Shown: positions 25,749 to 35,731 of the stretch, piece by piece
How the letters are laid out: every line of letters begins with the position of its first letter
How positions within the stretch are numbered: the first letter of the stretch is position 1
Assembly (NCBI GenBank): GCA_001817915.1
Contig: MHJJ01000006.1
Location: 1-53,033, forward strand
Source: Candidatus Harrisonbacteria bacterium RIFCSPLOWO2_01_FULL_44_18
GTDB lineage: Bacteria > Patescibacteriota > Minisyncoccia > UBA6257 > WO2-44-18
Direction of reading: 5' to 3'
Length of the DNA stretch: 53,033 bases
The notes under the pieces: generated by a model
What the model was told of the DNA's origin: nothing
Database searches by the model: none
What the model saw: the letters and a program-made list of their open reading frames with translations, nothing else
Made by a program: the position numbers and the translations under genes

Positions 25749-26633
25749 CTAAACAGCGCCTGACTCGACTCGCTTATTGTACGACTTGTATGACGACCGC
25801 CGGCCGAGTTCGTAAAGAAGGCTTAGGATATTTGTGGCGTAATAAGCGACAATACCCCAAGACAAAACCGGGTGCGCAGAGAAAAAAATAATGAAATCGT
25901 TCAGTTCAAGGACGTCGGATACCGCTATCAACGATAGCGCCAATAACAAAAGTGTGACAAGACTAATGACTGCTATGGGCGGTATAAAACAGACGCAATC
26001 ATCATGATAAGCGCCGACGTTGTGTTCCTTGTCACACTTGCGCTTAACCGTAGCGGTAAAAAACGATCGCAGTACAAACTTCGTTGTGCCACTCAATGTA
26101 TACTTGATAATCGTAAAAAGTTCGATAAACGGATAGCTGACCGGCAAGAGAATCGGCTTGAGGGGTTTAAGCACAAACGCGGAAAGCAGAGCTAGCGGCC
26201 AAAAGATGATATATCGCAACATCCCGATGAGACTTACGACGCTCACGCTAACAATTGCCAATACCAGCGATAAATACGCCAAGTTGACATGCGCTAGGAC
26301 TTGATTAGGTGTAGACATCTCTGAAATCAAAACGGAATCAACTCCTCCAGTTGGTCTTGATTCCAGATCCAAGATACCAACGCCGTGCAAAAAAAAATAC
26401 AGGAAAAAGATGGCCGGAGCAAGAATGACGACGGCGGCCGTAAAAGGGCTAAGACCGGGCTTACCAGCAATTGCCGGCTCTGGATACAAAAGCTCTGCCG
26501 AAGGCGGATTCGGTTGCTCCGGATTAACAGAAGCTTGAATCGCAATATGCAGTTCCTGATGACGCTCGCAAAAAGGGCAAGTTTCATCAAATCCCGGATT
26601 ATGACACAAGACGTGAGAAATGTACACAAGCAA
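25749..26633 (-). CDS. hypothetical multi-pass membrane protein with N-terminal CPFC motif
   Basis: ORF with several hydrophobic segments; FDETCPFCERHQEL. Confidence 0.6.
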   Translation of the reverse strand: MLVYISHVLCHNPGFDETCPFCERHQELHIAIQASVNPEQPNPPSAELLYPEPAIAGKPGLSPFTAAVVILAPAIFFLYFFLHGVGILDLESRPTGGVDSVLISEMSTPNQVLAHVNLAYLSLVLAIVSVSVVSLIGMLRYIIFWPLALLSAFVLKPLKPILLPVSYPFIELFTIIKYTLSGTTKFVLRSFFTATVKRKCDKEHNVGAYHDDCVCFIPPIAVISLVTLLLLALSLIAVSDVLELNDFIIFFSAHPVLSWGIVAYYATNILSLLYELGRRSSYKSYNKRVESGAV

Positions 26634-26649
26634 TCGAAACCGCCTACGG

Positions 26650-26935
26650 CAGACGGCGGTGAATCAATTTTGGAACTCCCGGAAGCGGGGTCAATATTTG
26701 GGATTTCGGAAATCCGCTGGATTCCCGAAATCCACTATCCGTTTCGAGAATCACCAAATTGAATTACGTTCAATATTAATTACAATTCAATATTTGTCTC
26801 CCTGCAGGAGATGTCCCGCAGGGACAGGATTTCGGGAACCTGTGGAAAAATTTCGATCGTAGATTCATGGATTCCCGAAACCAATAGATACCTCTATTGG
26901 TTTCGGGAATCCCAAAATCCCAAATATTAAAAAAG
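26650..26935. repeat. intergenic palindrome cluster E4
   Basis: Repeated GGATTTCGGGAA / TTCCCGAAATCC modules; caatatttgtctccctgcaggagatgtcccgcagggacaggatttcgggaa shared with E3. Confidence 0.8.
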
Positions 26936-27949
26936 CGCAGCGACGTCTTTAATGGTAATTGCCAGCATTAAAGCAAGCAGAAAAGCAAGGCCAAGGCCGT
27001 TGGCTACCGCTTCTAAACGGGGCGCCATAGGAGAACCTTTGATTTTTTCAATTATGATAAATAGCAAACGTCCGCCGTCTAGCGCCGGAAACGGAAAAAT
27101 GTTTAAAACAAAAAGATTCAGCGAGATAATACCGATTAACTGCAAAAGATAGATGTAGCCGAGTTGTCCCGCTTGAGTCGCGACCCCGAAAATTCCCACA
27201 GGCCCAACAAGGTTTTCAAAAACCCGCGCGCCGGTAAAAACGCCGATGATTAACGATAGAAGCCCGGTAAATATCGCGCTTACTATCTGGATTGAAGTTT
27301 TAAATCCTTCAAACAAACTTCCGAAAAAAGATTTTTGAGGGAAACCAGTTTCCGTAATGGCCACGCCCAGCGCTCCCTCGCCCTCGGGAACATTGACTCG
27401 AGGAACGACTAAAACATTTAAAATTTCCCCTCCTCGCCTTATGTTCAAATTCACTTCTTCACCTTTGCGCGCGTCGACAAAACTAATAAATTCATCGGCG
27501 GTTTTAAAATCCGACAGTTGATCTCCCGACTTCAAGCCGGCAATCGCCGCCGGAGTATCCTGCAAAACATTAGTCACTAAAAGCGCGCTAGGCGCGCCAA
27601 CCATAAATATGAATGAAACAATTAGCCAGCCGATAAAAAAATTCATCAAGACGCCGGCGATGATAATGAGAGTTCGCTTGCCGGCGTTCTGACTGGAAAA
27701 ACTCCGGTGTTTTTCCGTTTCCGGAACCGGCGCCGCCGGACTTTCTCCTAAAAGCTTTACAAACCCGCCTAACGGCAAAAGATTGATGCTATATTTCGTC
27801 TCACCAACTTGTTTATAAAACAATCGTGGCGGAAATCCAAAGCCGAATTCTTCCACTTTAACGTTAAAAAACTTGGCCGCCAAAAAATGCCCCAATTCAT
27901 GAACCAGTATTAATATGGAAATTCCCAGTACGACTAATAAAATGGTCAT
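26927..27949 (-). CDS. rseP: M50 site-2 protease (RseP family)
   Basis: LVHELGHFLAAKFFNVKVEEFGFGFPPRL...LNIFPFPALDGGRLLFI. Confidence 0.93.
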   Translation of the reverse strand: MTILLVVLGISILILVHELGHFLAAKFFNVKVEEFGFGFPPRLFYKQVGETKYSINLLPLGGFVKLLGESPAAPVPETEKHRSFSSQNAGKRTLIIIAGVLMNFFIGWLIVSFIFMVGAPSALLVTNVLQDTPAAIAGLKSGDQLSDFKTADEFISFVDARKGEEVNLNIRRGGEILNVLVVPRVNVPEGEGALGVAITETGFPQKSFFGSLFEGFKTSIQIVSAIFTGLLSLIIGVFTGARVFENLVGPVGIFGVATQAGQLGYIYLLQLIGIISLNLFVLNIFPFPALDGGRLLFIIIEKIKGSPMAPRLEAVANGLGLAFLLALMLAITIKDVAALF

Positions 27950-28503
27950 TGTTCATTTATCTCTTTAGTTTTTGCTTCCAGCAGATTTTCTATTTCTTTA
28001 TTGATTTTATCAATCGCGTCCTGAATTTGTTTTTTAAGTTTAAATTTCTGATCTTCGCTGATTTTTTTATCTTTGAAGGTCTGCTCTATTTTTTTGTTAG
28101 CATCGTCGCGCAAATTCCGAACTTTTATTTTTGTTTGCTCGGTTACTGATTTTACCAATCTTGTAAGCTCCTGCCTTCGCTCATCGGTCAAAGTCGGCAA
28201 ATTAATTCTGATCAAATTGCCGTCAATGTTGGCGCTGACACCTAAACTCGACGCCTCAATGGCTTTAGCAACTGGAGCAACGGCATTTTTATCCCAAACT
28301 TGAATATTAATTTCTCTCGGCGGCACAACGCTGATTGATCCCAATTGCTTGACCGTCAGTTTTTGATCAAAATAATCAACTTTAATATCTTCCACTAATT
28401 TGGGGCTTGGCCGATTCGTCCGAAGAGTAATAAATTCCTGCTTCAAGGCGCCAAACAGCGGCCGTATTCGATTTTCTAAATCTTTTAAAACTTCATCATT
28501 CAT
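27946..28503 (-). CDS. frr: ribosome recycling factor
   Basis: RTNRPSPKLVEDIKVDYFDQKLTVKQLGSISVVPPREINIQVWDKN...RNLRDDANKKI. Confidence 0.96.
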   Translation of the reverse strand: MNDEVLKDLENRIRPLFGALKQEFITLRTNRPSPKLVEDIKVDYFDQKLTVKQLGSISVVPPREINIQVWDKNAVAPVAKAIEASSLGVSANIDGNLIRINLPTLTDERRQELTRLVKSVTEQTKIKVRNLRDDANKKIEQTFKDKKISEDQKFKLKKQIQDAIDKINKEIENLLEAKTKEINEQ

Positions 28504-28690
28504 ATAGGATAGACTTAGCTTATGGGATCCAAGAAACCCGGGCAGGATCAATATTCGGGATTTCGGTCCCGTCGTGGCGGGACCGAAATCCGCTATCAGT
28601 TTACGGCTTGCAAACTAACGGCAAAAAATACAAAAGTATGCCGGCAAAGACTACGAATAAAATTATAATAAGGGCTTTATCCATACGCTT

Positions 28691-28775
28691 ACTAATTACA
28701 AATGAAAACTAATTAGGCGAATGGCAAATAACATTATTAGCCATTAGCTTAATTCGGTCAGTATTCGTAATTGGT
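28691..28775. repeat. 85-bp palindromic repeat
   Basis: Near-identical (2 differences by eye) to 38283-38367. Confidence 0.9.
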
Positions 28776-29463
28776 TAAGGGCGGCTTCTAGCTGTAATCT
28801 CTTATTTGTATTATATCGCCTAATTAATGTCCAGCGTTTAAGCAGTTCTTTAATAGTCCGCCAGTTATTCATTGTATCACGGCGCAATTCGCTTATTAAG
28901 CCGGTAACAAAATCTTCCAGCTTTCCATCGTCTTCAATGACCTCTTTAATGATTTCTTTGCGCCTCGCCGGCGAAGCTTTTAAAAATTCTTTAGCGATCT
29001 TGTTCGCGTCATTCGCGTTTTCCTTCGTATTTTTCGCGTCGGTAAAGTATATTTTCTGAAATCGCGAAACCACGGTTGGCAACAACGTCTCAAGATTATT
29101 GATCAAAAGAATGATAAGCGCGTGTGCCGGCGGCTCTTCGGCGACTTTTAAAATCGCGTTTTGGGCTTCCGGGGTCAAATTTCTCGCGTCCGGTATTATG
29201 AGAGTTTTACGCGGAGATCTAACCGGCTTTTGCCACAAAAAATTTATGCCCGCCCGAACGTCGTCTATCCCGTTGCCTATTATTCTAAAATCTAAAAGCG
29301 GCGCGGATGATTTTCCCCATCGGTTATTCTCTAAAAAATTAGCTAAGCCGTTGGCAAAATCTAATTTCTCCGCCGATTCTCCAAAAAAAATATAGCCGTG
29401 AAATAAATTTCCCTTTTTCAATAAACGGGTGAAATCTTTTTTAAGCTCTGGTACGCTTGCCAT
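28744..29463 (-). CDS. holB: DNA polymerase III delta' subunit-like protein
   Basis: HGYIFFGESAEKLDFANGLANFLE...RSPRKTLIIPDARNLTPEAQNAILKVAEEPPAHALIILLINNLETLLPTVVSRFQ. Confidence 0.88.
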   Translation of the reverse strand: MASVPELKKDFTRLLKKGNLFHGYIFFGESAEKLDFANGLANFLENNRWGKSSAPLLDFRIIGNGIDDVRAGINFLWQKPVRSPRKTLIIPDARNLTPEAQNAILKVAEEPPAHALIILLINNLETLLPTVVSRFQKIYFTDAKNTKENANDANKIAKEFLKASPARRKEIIKEVIEDDGKLEDFVTGLISELRRDTMNNWRTIKELLKRWTLIRRYNTNKRLQLEAALNQLRILTELS

Positions 29464-29499
29464 TTATTACATTTTATCGGTACCACCTTTTGCAGAACC

Positions 29500-30510
29500 C
29501 TACCTCTTATTCAAAAGAGTCCTCTTATAAACATCCAAATGATTTAAGATCAGGCCGGTGCCTTTGGCAACGCAAAAAAGCGGCTCCTCGGCTATATAAG
29601 TTTGAACGCCGCCGCTCATTCTTTTGAAAAATTCGTCAATGTAACGGAGATGGGCTCCGCCGCCCGACAAAATAATCCCCTTTTCCATAATATCAGCCAC
29701 CAATTCGGGCGGAGTGCTGTTAAAAACATTTTGAACCGAAGCGGCAATGTCCAACAAATGGGGCTTTAACGCTTCGGCTACTTCATTGGCATTAATCACT
29801 AAATCTTTTGGCAGACCGGACATCAAATCTCTGCCTCTTATTTGAAACTCTAATTTTTCCTTAGTGGGAAGAGCGGCGCCTATTTCAAATTTGATATTTT
29901 CCGCCATCTGCTCGCCGATGGATATGGCATACTTCTTTTTAACATAATCCGTAATGGCCTGATCAAATTTATTGCCGGCTACCCGCAAACTGGACCAAGA
30001 AACAATGCCCCCTAGAGAAACAACGGCCACTTCGGAAGTGCCGCCGCCAATGTTAATTATCATATTGCCGGAAGGAGAATTGATGGGAATGCCCGCGCCC
30101 AAAGCCGCTAAAATCGGTTCCTTAACAATGTAAGCTTCGCGAGCGCCGGCATCGAGCGCGGCATTAAGCACCGCCCTTCTTTCCGTCGGAGTAATTCCGG
30201 CGGGTACTGAAATCACGACTTCCGGTTTAAAGATATTTAATGAACCGACTGCTTTGGCAACGAAATATTTCAACATCGCCCGGGTAATATAGTAATCGGC
30301 GATTACTCCGTCTTTAAGAGGACGGTAGGCGACAATGTCGTCGGGCGTCCGACCAATCATTTCTTTTGCTTCTTTCCCAACGGCAAGCACGGTATTGTCG
30401 GGCAAACTTAAAGCCACGATTGTAGGTTCGTTAATAATAAAACCGCGGCTCGGCACAAAGACGATGGTATTAGCAGTTCCAAGATCTATTCCTATTTGAC
30501 GGGTAAACAT
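29500..30510 (-). CDS. mreB: MreB/Mbl family protein (paralog 2)
   Basis: RQIGIDLGTANTIVFVPSRGFIINEPTIVALS...NIGGGTSEVAVVSLGG. Confidence 0.95.
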   Translation of the reverse strand: MFTRQIGIDLGTANTIVFVPSRGFIINEPTIVALSLPDNTVLAVGKEAKEMIGRTPDDIVAYRPLKDGVIADYYITRAMLKYFVAKAVGSLNIFKPEVVISVPAGITPTERRAVLNAALDAGAREAYIVKEPILAALGAGIPINSPSGNMIINIGGGTSEVAVVSLGGIVSWSSLRVAGNKFDQAITDYVKKKYAISIGEQMAENIKFEIGAALPTKEKLEFQIRGRDLMSGLPKDLVINANEVAEALKPHLLDIAASVQNVFNSTPPELVADIMEKGIILSGGGAHLRYIDEFFKRMSGGVQTYIAEEPLFCVAKGTGLILNHLDVYKRTLLNKR

Positions 30511-30565
30511 GATGTTACATGCGAATGACTAGTGCGAATGTTTGCGAATTATATACGAATATCGG

Positions 30566-31861
30566 CTAATGGACTCGTTTTATATCTGCTCCCAATTGCC
30601 CTAATCTTTCATCTATTCTTTCATATCCTCTGTCAATTTCTTCAACTCCGCTGATAACTGATTCCCCTTCGGCGATCAACGCGGCGATTATGTGCGCGAT
30701 TCCAGACCGCAGATCTCTTACCTCAAGATTCGCCGCTTTTAACGGGGTCGGGCCGTTTATCAGCGCGCTATGCTGATAATTTTCGCCGCTAAACCGGCAA
30801 GAAAGTTCGCCTAGACACTTCGTAAACACTGTAATATCCGCGCCCATTAAATTCAAGTCCTTGGTATAACCAAAGCGATCCTCGTAGATAGTCTCGTGAA
30901 TAATAGAATTTCCTTTTGCCTGCGTCAGCAAAATAGTGAACGGCTGCTGCCAATCGGTCATAAAGCCGGGATGCGTGTCCGTTTCTACTTCGACGCCGCG
31001 CAAATTATCGCGCCGGTAAAAAGCAATGCCGTCGTCTAAAACATCGTACTCTCCGCCAACTCGCCGAAGCATATTCAGGAATGTTATTAAATCATCCTGA
31101 CGCGCGCCTTTTACTAAAATTCTCCCGCCGGTCGCGACAGCAAGGCAAGCGAAAGAAACTGCTTCATTGCGATCGGGCAAGATCCGATGCCGCGCGCCGC
31201 GCAGTTTATCAACGCCGTCAATGTAAATGGTTCGGTTTGTTCCCAAAGAAATAATCGCGCCCATTTTTTGAAGCATCTTTATCAAATCCGTAATTTCCGG
31301 TTCGGTGGCGGCATTTTGAATAATTGTTCTGCCCTTTGCCAAAACCGCGGCCAAAATCGTATTCTCTGTCGCGCCAACGCTGGGAAACCGCAAAGCAATT
31401 TTCGCGCCATGAAGGCCGTTTTTCGCTTCCGCCGCGTAACTATTCTGATTAATTTTGATAGCGGCGCCCATAACCCGCAAAGCGTCCAAATGGATGTCCA
31501 CCGGACGGGGGCCAATTTTATCACCGCCCAAAATCGGCACCTCGGCTTTGCCAACGCGCGCCAAAAGCGGCCCCAAAGCTAAAATCGGAATGCGATTTCT
31601 TCTGGTCAAAGAGGTGACGCGAAAAGTTTTAATTTCCGGCGTATGAATGTCCAATCTGCCCGATTGAATATCTACTTTACTGCCCACCGACCTGCAAAGT
31701 TCGGCCGTAATGTGTCCATCGCCGATCTCGGGAAAATTTTCTAAAGAGCAGGCCTCTTCGGTCAATAAAGACGCAACCATCATTTTTGTGGCCGCGTTTT
31801 TCGCGCCGGACAAACTAATTTCTCCGTTCAATTTTCTCCCGCCCTTAATAACAAACTTCAT
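30566..31861 (-). CDS. murA: UDP-N-acetylglucosamine 1-carboxyvinyltransferase
   Basis: LNGEISLSGAKNAATKMMVASLL...PSVGATENTILAAVLA...TDTHPGFMTDWQQPF. Confidence 0.96.
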   Translation of the reverse strand: MKFVIKGGRKLNGEISLSGAKNAATKMMVASLLTEEACSLENFPEIGDGHITAELCRSVGSKVDIQSGRLDIHTPEIKTFRVTSLTRRNRIPILALGPLLARVGKAEVPILGGDKIGPRPVDIHLDALRVMGAAIKINQNSYAAEAKNGLHGAKIALRFPSVGATENTILAAVLAKGRTIIQNAATEPEITDLIKMLQKMGAIISLGTNRTIYIDGVDKLRGARHRILPDRNEAVSFACLAVATGGRILVKGARQDDLITFLNMLRRVGGEYDVLDDGIAFYRRDNLRGVEVETDTHPGFMTDWQQPFTILLTQAKGNSIIHETIYEDRFGYTKDLNLMGADITVFTKCLGELSCRFSGENYQHSALINGPTPLKAANLEVRDLRSGIAHIIAALIAEGESVISGVEEIDRGYERIDERLGQLGADIKRVH

Positions 31862-32087
31862 ACGCTTGCGCTATCGTAATACTAATATACTAATTCATTC
31901 GAATGATACTAATGGCTACAAATATTATTAGTATTTATCCGTATAATTAACATGAATTCGCAGATTAGTATTTTCATAAGTATCATTAGTATGCATTCGT
32001 ATATTGGTATCGCATTACAAATATACCTAAATTCAAAAAAATAGCCAACGGCACGTAGCGTTTCTTATTCTTAAGTTCTCAAGAACA

Positions 32088-32552
32088 TTAGAATAAAAAT
32101 TTTTTCGCGCTAAGCGCGTAAAATGCCAAGGCGGCAAGAATTCCACCGGCGAAGTCCAAGAAAAGATCAGATAAGGTATCCACTCCCCACTCGGCCGTGC
32201 CGACCCAATGGTCCTGAAAAATAAATCCGACGGCGTATTCAAAAAATTCCCAGACAATCCCAACAAGCGCCACGAAACTTAAAACGAAAAAAGCCGTCAG
32301 CCAGCGATTTTGATAAATATTGAAAAGGCGCAGCCGATTAATAAAAAAATATAAAAAAATCGTCGCCATCCAAACGCCTCCAAAAAAATGCAACAACTGA
32401 TCCCAAATATCCCAACGGAGTCGAGCTCCGGTTGTCTCTCCGATCGATTGAAAAACAAAGATAAAAATTGTGAGCCCAATGAGGATATAACCCAAAATCC
32501 CGTCTTTACCGCTTTGCCCACTGGGGGGCCCGCCTTGCTTTTTTAAGTCCAT
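32088..32552 (-). CDS. hypothetical membrane protein (VanZ/DUF2238-like layout)
   Basis: Hydrophobic segments with DQLLHFFGGVWMA, WEFFEYAVG, DTLSDLFLDFAGGI. Confidence 0.55.
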   Translation of the reverse strand: MDLKKQGGPPSGQSGKDGILGYILIGLTIFIFVFQSIGETTGARLRWDIWDQLLHFFGGVWMATIFLYFFINRLRLFNIYQNRWLTAFFVLSFVALVGIVWEFFEYAVGFIFQDHWVGTAEWGVDTLSDLFLDFAGGILAALAFYALSAKKFLF

Positions 32553-32967
32553 ATTTTTTGCGCTCCACCATCCTGGAATCTCGAGTTAAAAACCCAACTC
32601 GACGCAATCGCTTCTTAAAATTATCGTTAAACTTAACCAGGGCGCGCGAAAGTCCATGACGAACCGCCTCTGCTTGAGCCGTCAATCCACCGCCGGACAC
32701 CTTAACCGTCGCGCCCAAAGTATCAGTCATTTTCATTGTCTCAAGCGGAGCAATGACAATTTGTTGATGTTTGGGCGCCTTAAAATATTCCCGAAAATCT
32801 TTATCGTTGATTAAAATTCCTGTCCGCTTGCTGTAAAGCCGCACTCTGGCAATCGCGGTTTTGCGTCCGCCTCTTGCCTCGTAATATCGCTCCTTAACAA
32901 CCGGCTTCTCATGCGCCGCCGGTTTAATCCTTTTAGCTTGGGGTTCGGCTGTTTTCGGCTTTGCCAT
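32506..32967 (-). CDS. rpsI: 30S ribosomal protein S9
   Basis: YYEARGGRKTAIARVRLY...GLSRALVKF...LTRDSRMVERKKYGLKKARRAPQWAKR. Confidence 0.95.
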   Translation of the reverse strand: MAKPKTAEPQAKRIKPAAHEKPVVKERYYEARGGRKTAIARVRLYSKRTGILINDKDFREYFKAPKHQQIVIAPLETMKMTDTLGATVKVSGGGLTAQAEAVRHGLSRALVKFNDNFKKRLRRVGFLTRDSRMVERKKYGLKKARRAPQWAKR

Positions 32968-32968
32968 T

Positions 32969-33310
32969 TTATTTTTTAACAATTAATCTTTTCAATCTTT
33001 CCGCCCTTAACTTATTCTTGGGCAGCATATTATAAACGGCCGTCCATAAAACCTTTTCCGGAGATTTAGCAAATGCCTCGCGATAGCTCTTTTCCTTTAA
33101 ATGCCCCATATAGCCGGTATGGCGATAATAAATTTTCTTTTCAAATTTTTTCCCCGTCACCTCAATCTTAGAAATATTTTCAACAATAACTCTGTCCTTA
33201 CCGGCAAGACGCGGCTCGTAGTCGGGCCGCAGCTTTCCTTGTAAAATCAACGCTATTTTTGAAGCTAAACGTCCCAATTTTTGATTTGTGGCGTCAATAG
33301 TATAATCCAT
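32969..33310 (-). CDS. rplM: 50S ribosomal protein L13
   Basis: DATNQKLGRLASKIALILQGK...YYRHTGYMGHLK...AVYNMLPKN. Confidence 0.95.
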   Translation of the reverse strand: MDYTIDATNQKLGRLASKIALILQGKLRPDYEPRLAGKDRVIVENISKIEVTGKKFEKKIYYRHTGYMGHLKEKSYREAFAKSPEKVLWTAVYNMLPKNKLRAERLKRLIVKK

Positions 33311-33325
33311 AGGTTGTGCCAGTTG

Positions 33326-33673
33326 CTATCGAATGAATTCTATTGTCGCTAATGGCGCGCCGTCGCGTTTTCTCGCCCTAGCTTCTTTAATAATGCGGAG
33401 ATAGCCGCCTTTCCGTTCTTTATAGCGAGGCGCCAGATCGTAATAAAGTTTTTGGGCGGCGTCTTTGGGAAGACGGGAAAGCAAAAGGCGCAAACCGGCC
33501 AAGTTCTGTTTTTTGGCTAAGGTTACCGATTTCTCCACTAACGAACGGATTTCCTTTGCCCGCGCTTCTGTCGTTTCAATTTTCTCTTTCAGTATTAAAT
33601 TATTCGCCAGTCCTTTCAAAAAAGACCGGCGAGGTCCGCGTTTGCGATGAAACTTGCGCATAAATCTAGCCAC
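33326..33673 (-). CDS. rplQ: 50S ribosomal protein L17
   Basis: FHRKRGPRRSFLKGLANNLILKEKIETTEARAKEIR...GGYLRIIK. Confidence 0.95.
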   Translation of the reverse strand: MARFMRKFHRKRGPRRSFLKGLANNLILKEKIETTEARAKEIRSLVEKSVTLAKKQNLAGLRLLLSRLPKDAAQKLYYDLAPRYKERKGGYLRIIKEARARKRDGAPLATIEFIR

Positions 33674-33725
33674 TAGCCACTAGCCACTAGTATCTTTCTA
33701 GTCGCTAAGCACTAGCCGCTCACTA

Positions 33726-34502
33726 TTATTTCTTCGCTGCCTTTTTTGCTTTCTTGGTTTTTTTAGCCGATTTGGTTTTACTTTCCGGAACTGCTGTCTC
33801 TGACTCTTTTACTTCTATCTGCGATATCTTGCTAAAATGATCCTGTAAAATATTGCTTGCCTTGCGGAGGGCGGCCGAAGGAGTAATGCTCCCGTCGGTT
33901 TCTATCGTCAACCTTAAACGGTTGTAATCCGTTCGTTCTCCGACGCGCATGTTTTCCACCGAGAAATTAGCTTTTACCACCGGGGAAAAAAACGCGTCCA
34001 ACGCGACCACGCCTATGGGCAACTTTTCCGCTTTTCTCGCTTCTATCGGTACATATCCAAGCCCTCGTTCAAGAGTTAATTCCATTTCTAATTCAGCGCT
34101 CCTGCTGGTTAAAGTGGCAATATGAACATCGGGGGTGATGAGCTCGACTTGCGCGTTAGTCTTAATATCCGCCGCGGTTACCGCTTTTTCTCCCCCTGCT
34201 TTCAAAGTTAAAATCTGGGATTCATTGGTATGAATCCTGAATCGAATTTTTTTAAGATTAAGAGTGATCTCCACTATGTCTTCCACGACATTGGGCAAAG
34301 TAGAAAATTCATGGCCCACCCCCTTAATCTTTATTTGAGTAATGGCGGCGCCGGGCAAAGAAGAAAATAAAACTCGGCGGAGGGCATTGCCGATTGTTAT
34401 GCCATACCCGGAATACAATCCCTCGATTTCAAAAACTCCCTCTCTGTCTATCTCCGAGACTTTTTTAATTGTTACGTTATCGCTAAGATAAACTATTTCC
34501 AT
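33726..34502 (-). CDS. rpoA: DNA-directed RNA polymerase subunit alpha
   Basis: EIEGLYSGYGITIGNALRRVLFSSLPGAAITQIKIKGVGHEFSTLPNVVEDIVEI. Confidence 0.96.
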   Translation of the reverse strand: MEIVYLSDNVTIKKVSEIDREGVFEIEGLYSGYGITIGNALRRVLFSSLPGAAITQIKIKGVGHEFSTLPNVVEDIVEITLNLKKIRFRIHTNESQILTLKAGGEKAVTAADIKTNAQVELITPDVHIATLTSRSAELEMELTLERGLGYVPIEARKAEKLPIGVVALDAFFSPVVKANFSVENMRVGERTDYNRLRLTIETDGSITPSAALRKASNILQDHFSKISQIEVKESETAVPESKTKSAKKTKKAKKAAKK

Positions 34503-34505
34503 AAT

Positions 34506-35126
34506 TTATTGTATTTTAGAATAGTAATCTACGACCTTGTTAACGTCAAATGATATGTCGGAATCGCGAGGCAAAGAAATCACCCGTCCTTCAATTTTTT
34601 CTTTATCAAGATTAAGCCAGACGGGGGGGTCATATTTTTTAATGCTCGCCGCCAAATCATTAAAAACCGGGTGATCCTTCGATTGCGGCCTGATTGAAAT
34701 GATGTCATTCACTTTGACCCGATAAGAAGGAATGGTGACTTTGCGATTATTGACTAGAATATGGCCGTGCCCCGTCAACTGTCTCGCGACTGACCTGCTC
34801 GGCGCCAAACCAAGCCTAAAAACGACATTGTCAAGGCGCCGCTCCAATAAATTGACGATCATCTCGCCGGTTACTCCCGGATTTTTCACCGCCGCCGAAA
34901 AAATCTTTCTCATTTGGGCCTCCCGAATGCCATAAGTAAATCTGAACTTCTGTTTTTCCTGAAGCTGTTGTCCCATTTCTGAAAGCGCGCGCCGCCGCGC
35001 TTTACCATGAACACCCGGCCGTTGCGGCCGTCTTACCGTAACGCATTTGGGAGAATTACAGCGGTTCGCTTTCAAAAAAAGCTTGGTGCCCAGAGATCGT
35101 TCTTTTTTTTCTTTGGTATCAAACAT
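34506..35126 (-). CDS. rpsD: 30S ribosomal protein S4
   Basis: RPGVHGKARRRALSEMGQQLQEKQKFRFTYGIREAQMRKIF...LERRLDNVVFRLGLAPSR. Confidence 0.96.
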   Translation of the reverse strand: MFDTKEKKERSLGTKLFLKANRCNSPKCVTVRRPQRPGVHGKARRRALSEMGQQLQEKQKFRFTYGIREAQMRKIFSAAVKNPGVTGEMIVNLLERRLDNVVFRLGLAPSRSVARQLTGHGHILVNNRKVTIPSYRVKVNDIISIRPQSKDHPVFNDLAASIKKYDPPVWLNLDKEKIEGRVISLPRDSDISFDVNKVVDYYSKIQ

Positions 35127-35165
35127 TTCGCGATATTTAAATATTTAAATGTTTAAATATTAAAG

Positions 35166-35615
35166 TTATACTCTTCGAACCTTCTTCGGTCTTGGACCGT
35201 TATGCGGGATCGACGTCACGTCTTTAATTGATAGCAAATTAAAACCTTGATTGGCCAAAGTGCGAACAGCCGAATCCCGACCGCTGCCGATGCCGTTCAC
35301 GAATACTCGGACGCTGGAAGGACCGGACTTTCTAAGTTTTTCGGCAAGAGCGGCAACTACCTTGGAAGCGGCAAAAGGAGTCGATTTTTTAGGTCCTGAA
35401 AAACCGAGCGCTCCGGCAGACGACCAAGCAATCAAATTCCCCTTGTCGTCCGTAACAGAAACAACAGTATTGTTGTACGACGCGTGTACGTAAACCCGGC
35501 CGGTTTCAAACTTTTTAGCCACGGTCTTGCCGGTTTTGGCCATCGCCGTTTCTAGCGTTTCTTTTTCTTTTAACGCTTCTTCTTGCGTTTGTTGAGTGAT
35601 TTTTTTCTTTCCCAT
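35166..35615 (-). CDS. rpsK: 30S ribosomal protein S11
   Basis: GRVYVHASYNNTVVSVTDDKGNLIAWSSAGALGFSGPKKSTPFAA. Confidence 0.96.
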   Translation of the reverse strand: MGKKKITQQTQEEALKEKETLETAMAKTGKTVAKKFETGRVYVHASYNNTVVSVTDDKGNLIAWSSAGALGFSGPKKSTPFAASKVVAALAEKLRKSGPSSVRVFVNGIGSGRDSAVRTLANQGFNLLSIKDVTSIPHNGPRPKKVRRV

Positions 35616-35635
35616 TGTTCGCTATCGCTCACCGC

Positions 35636-35712
35636 TGACTTACGCCGACTTTACGCGGACTTGCGCTGAAAAAATTTCTGCGTAGTTCTGCGTTCATTCT
35701 GCGTCGGTCTGC
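35636..35712. repeat. intergenic ACGCGGACTT / TCTGCG-type repeat cluster
   Basis: gctgacttacgccgactttacgcggacttgcgctg...ctgcgtcggtctgcgg; same family as repeats in murB and secA. Confidence 0.7.
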
Positions 35713-35731
35713 GGTTTTACGAAGTAAAACA

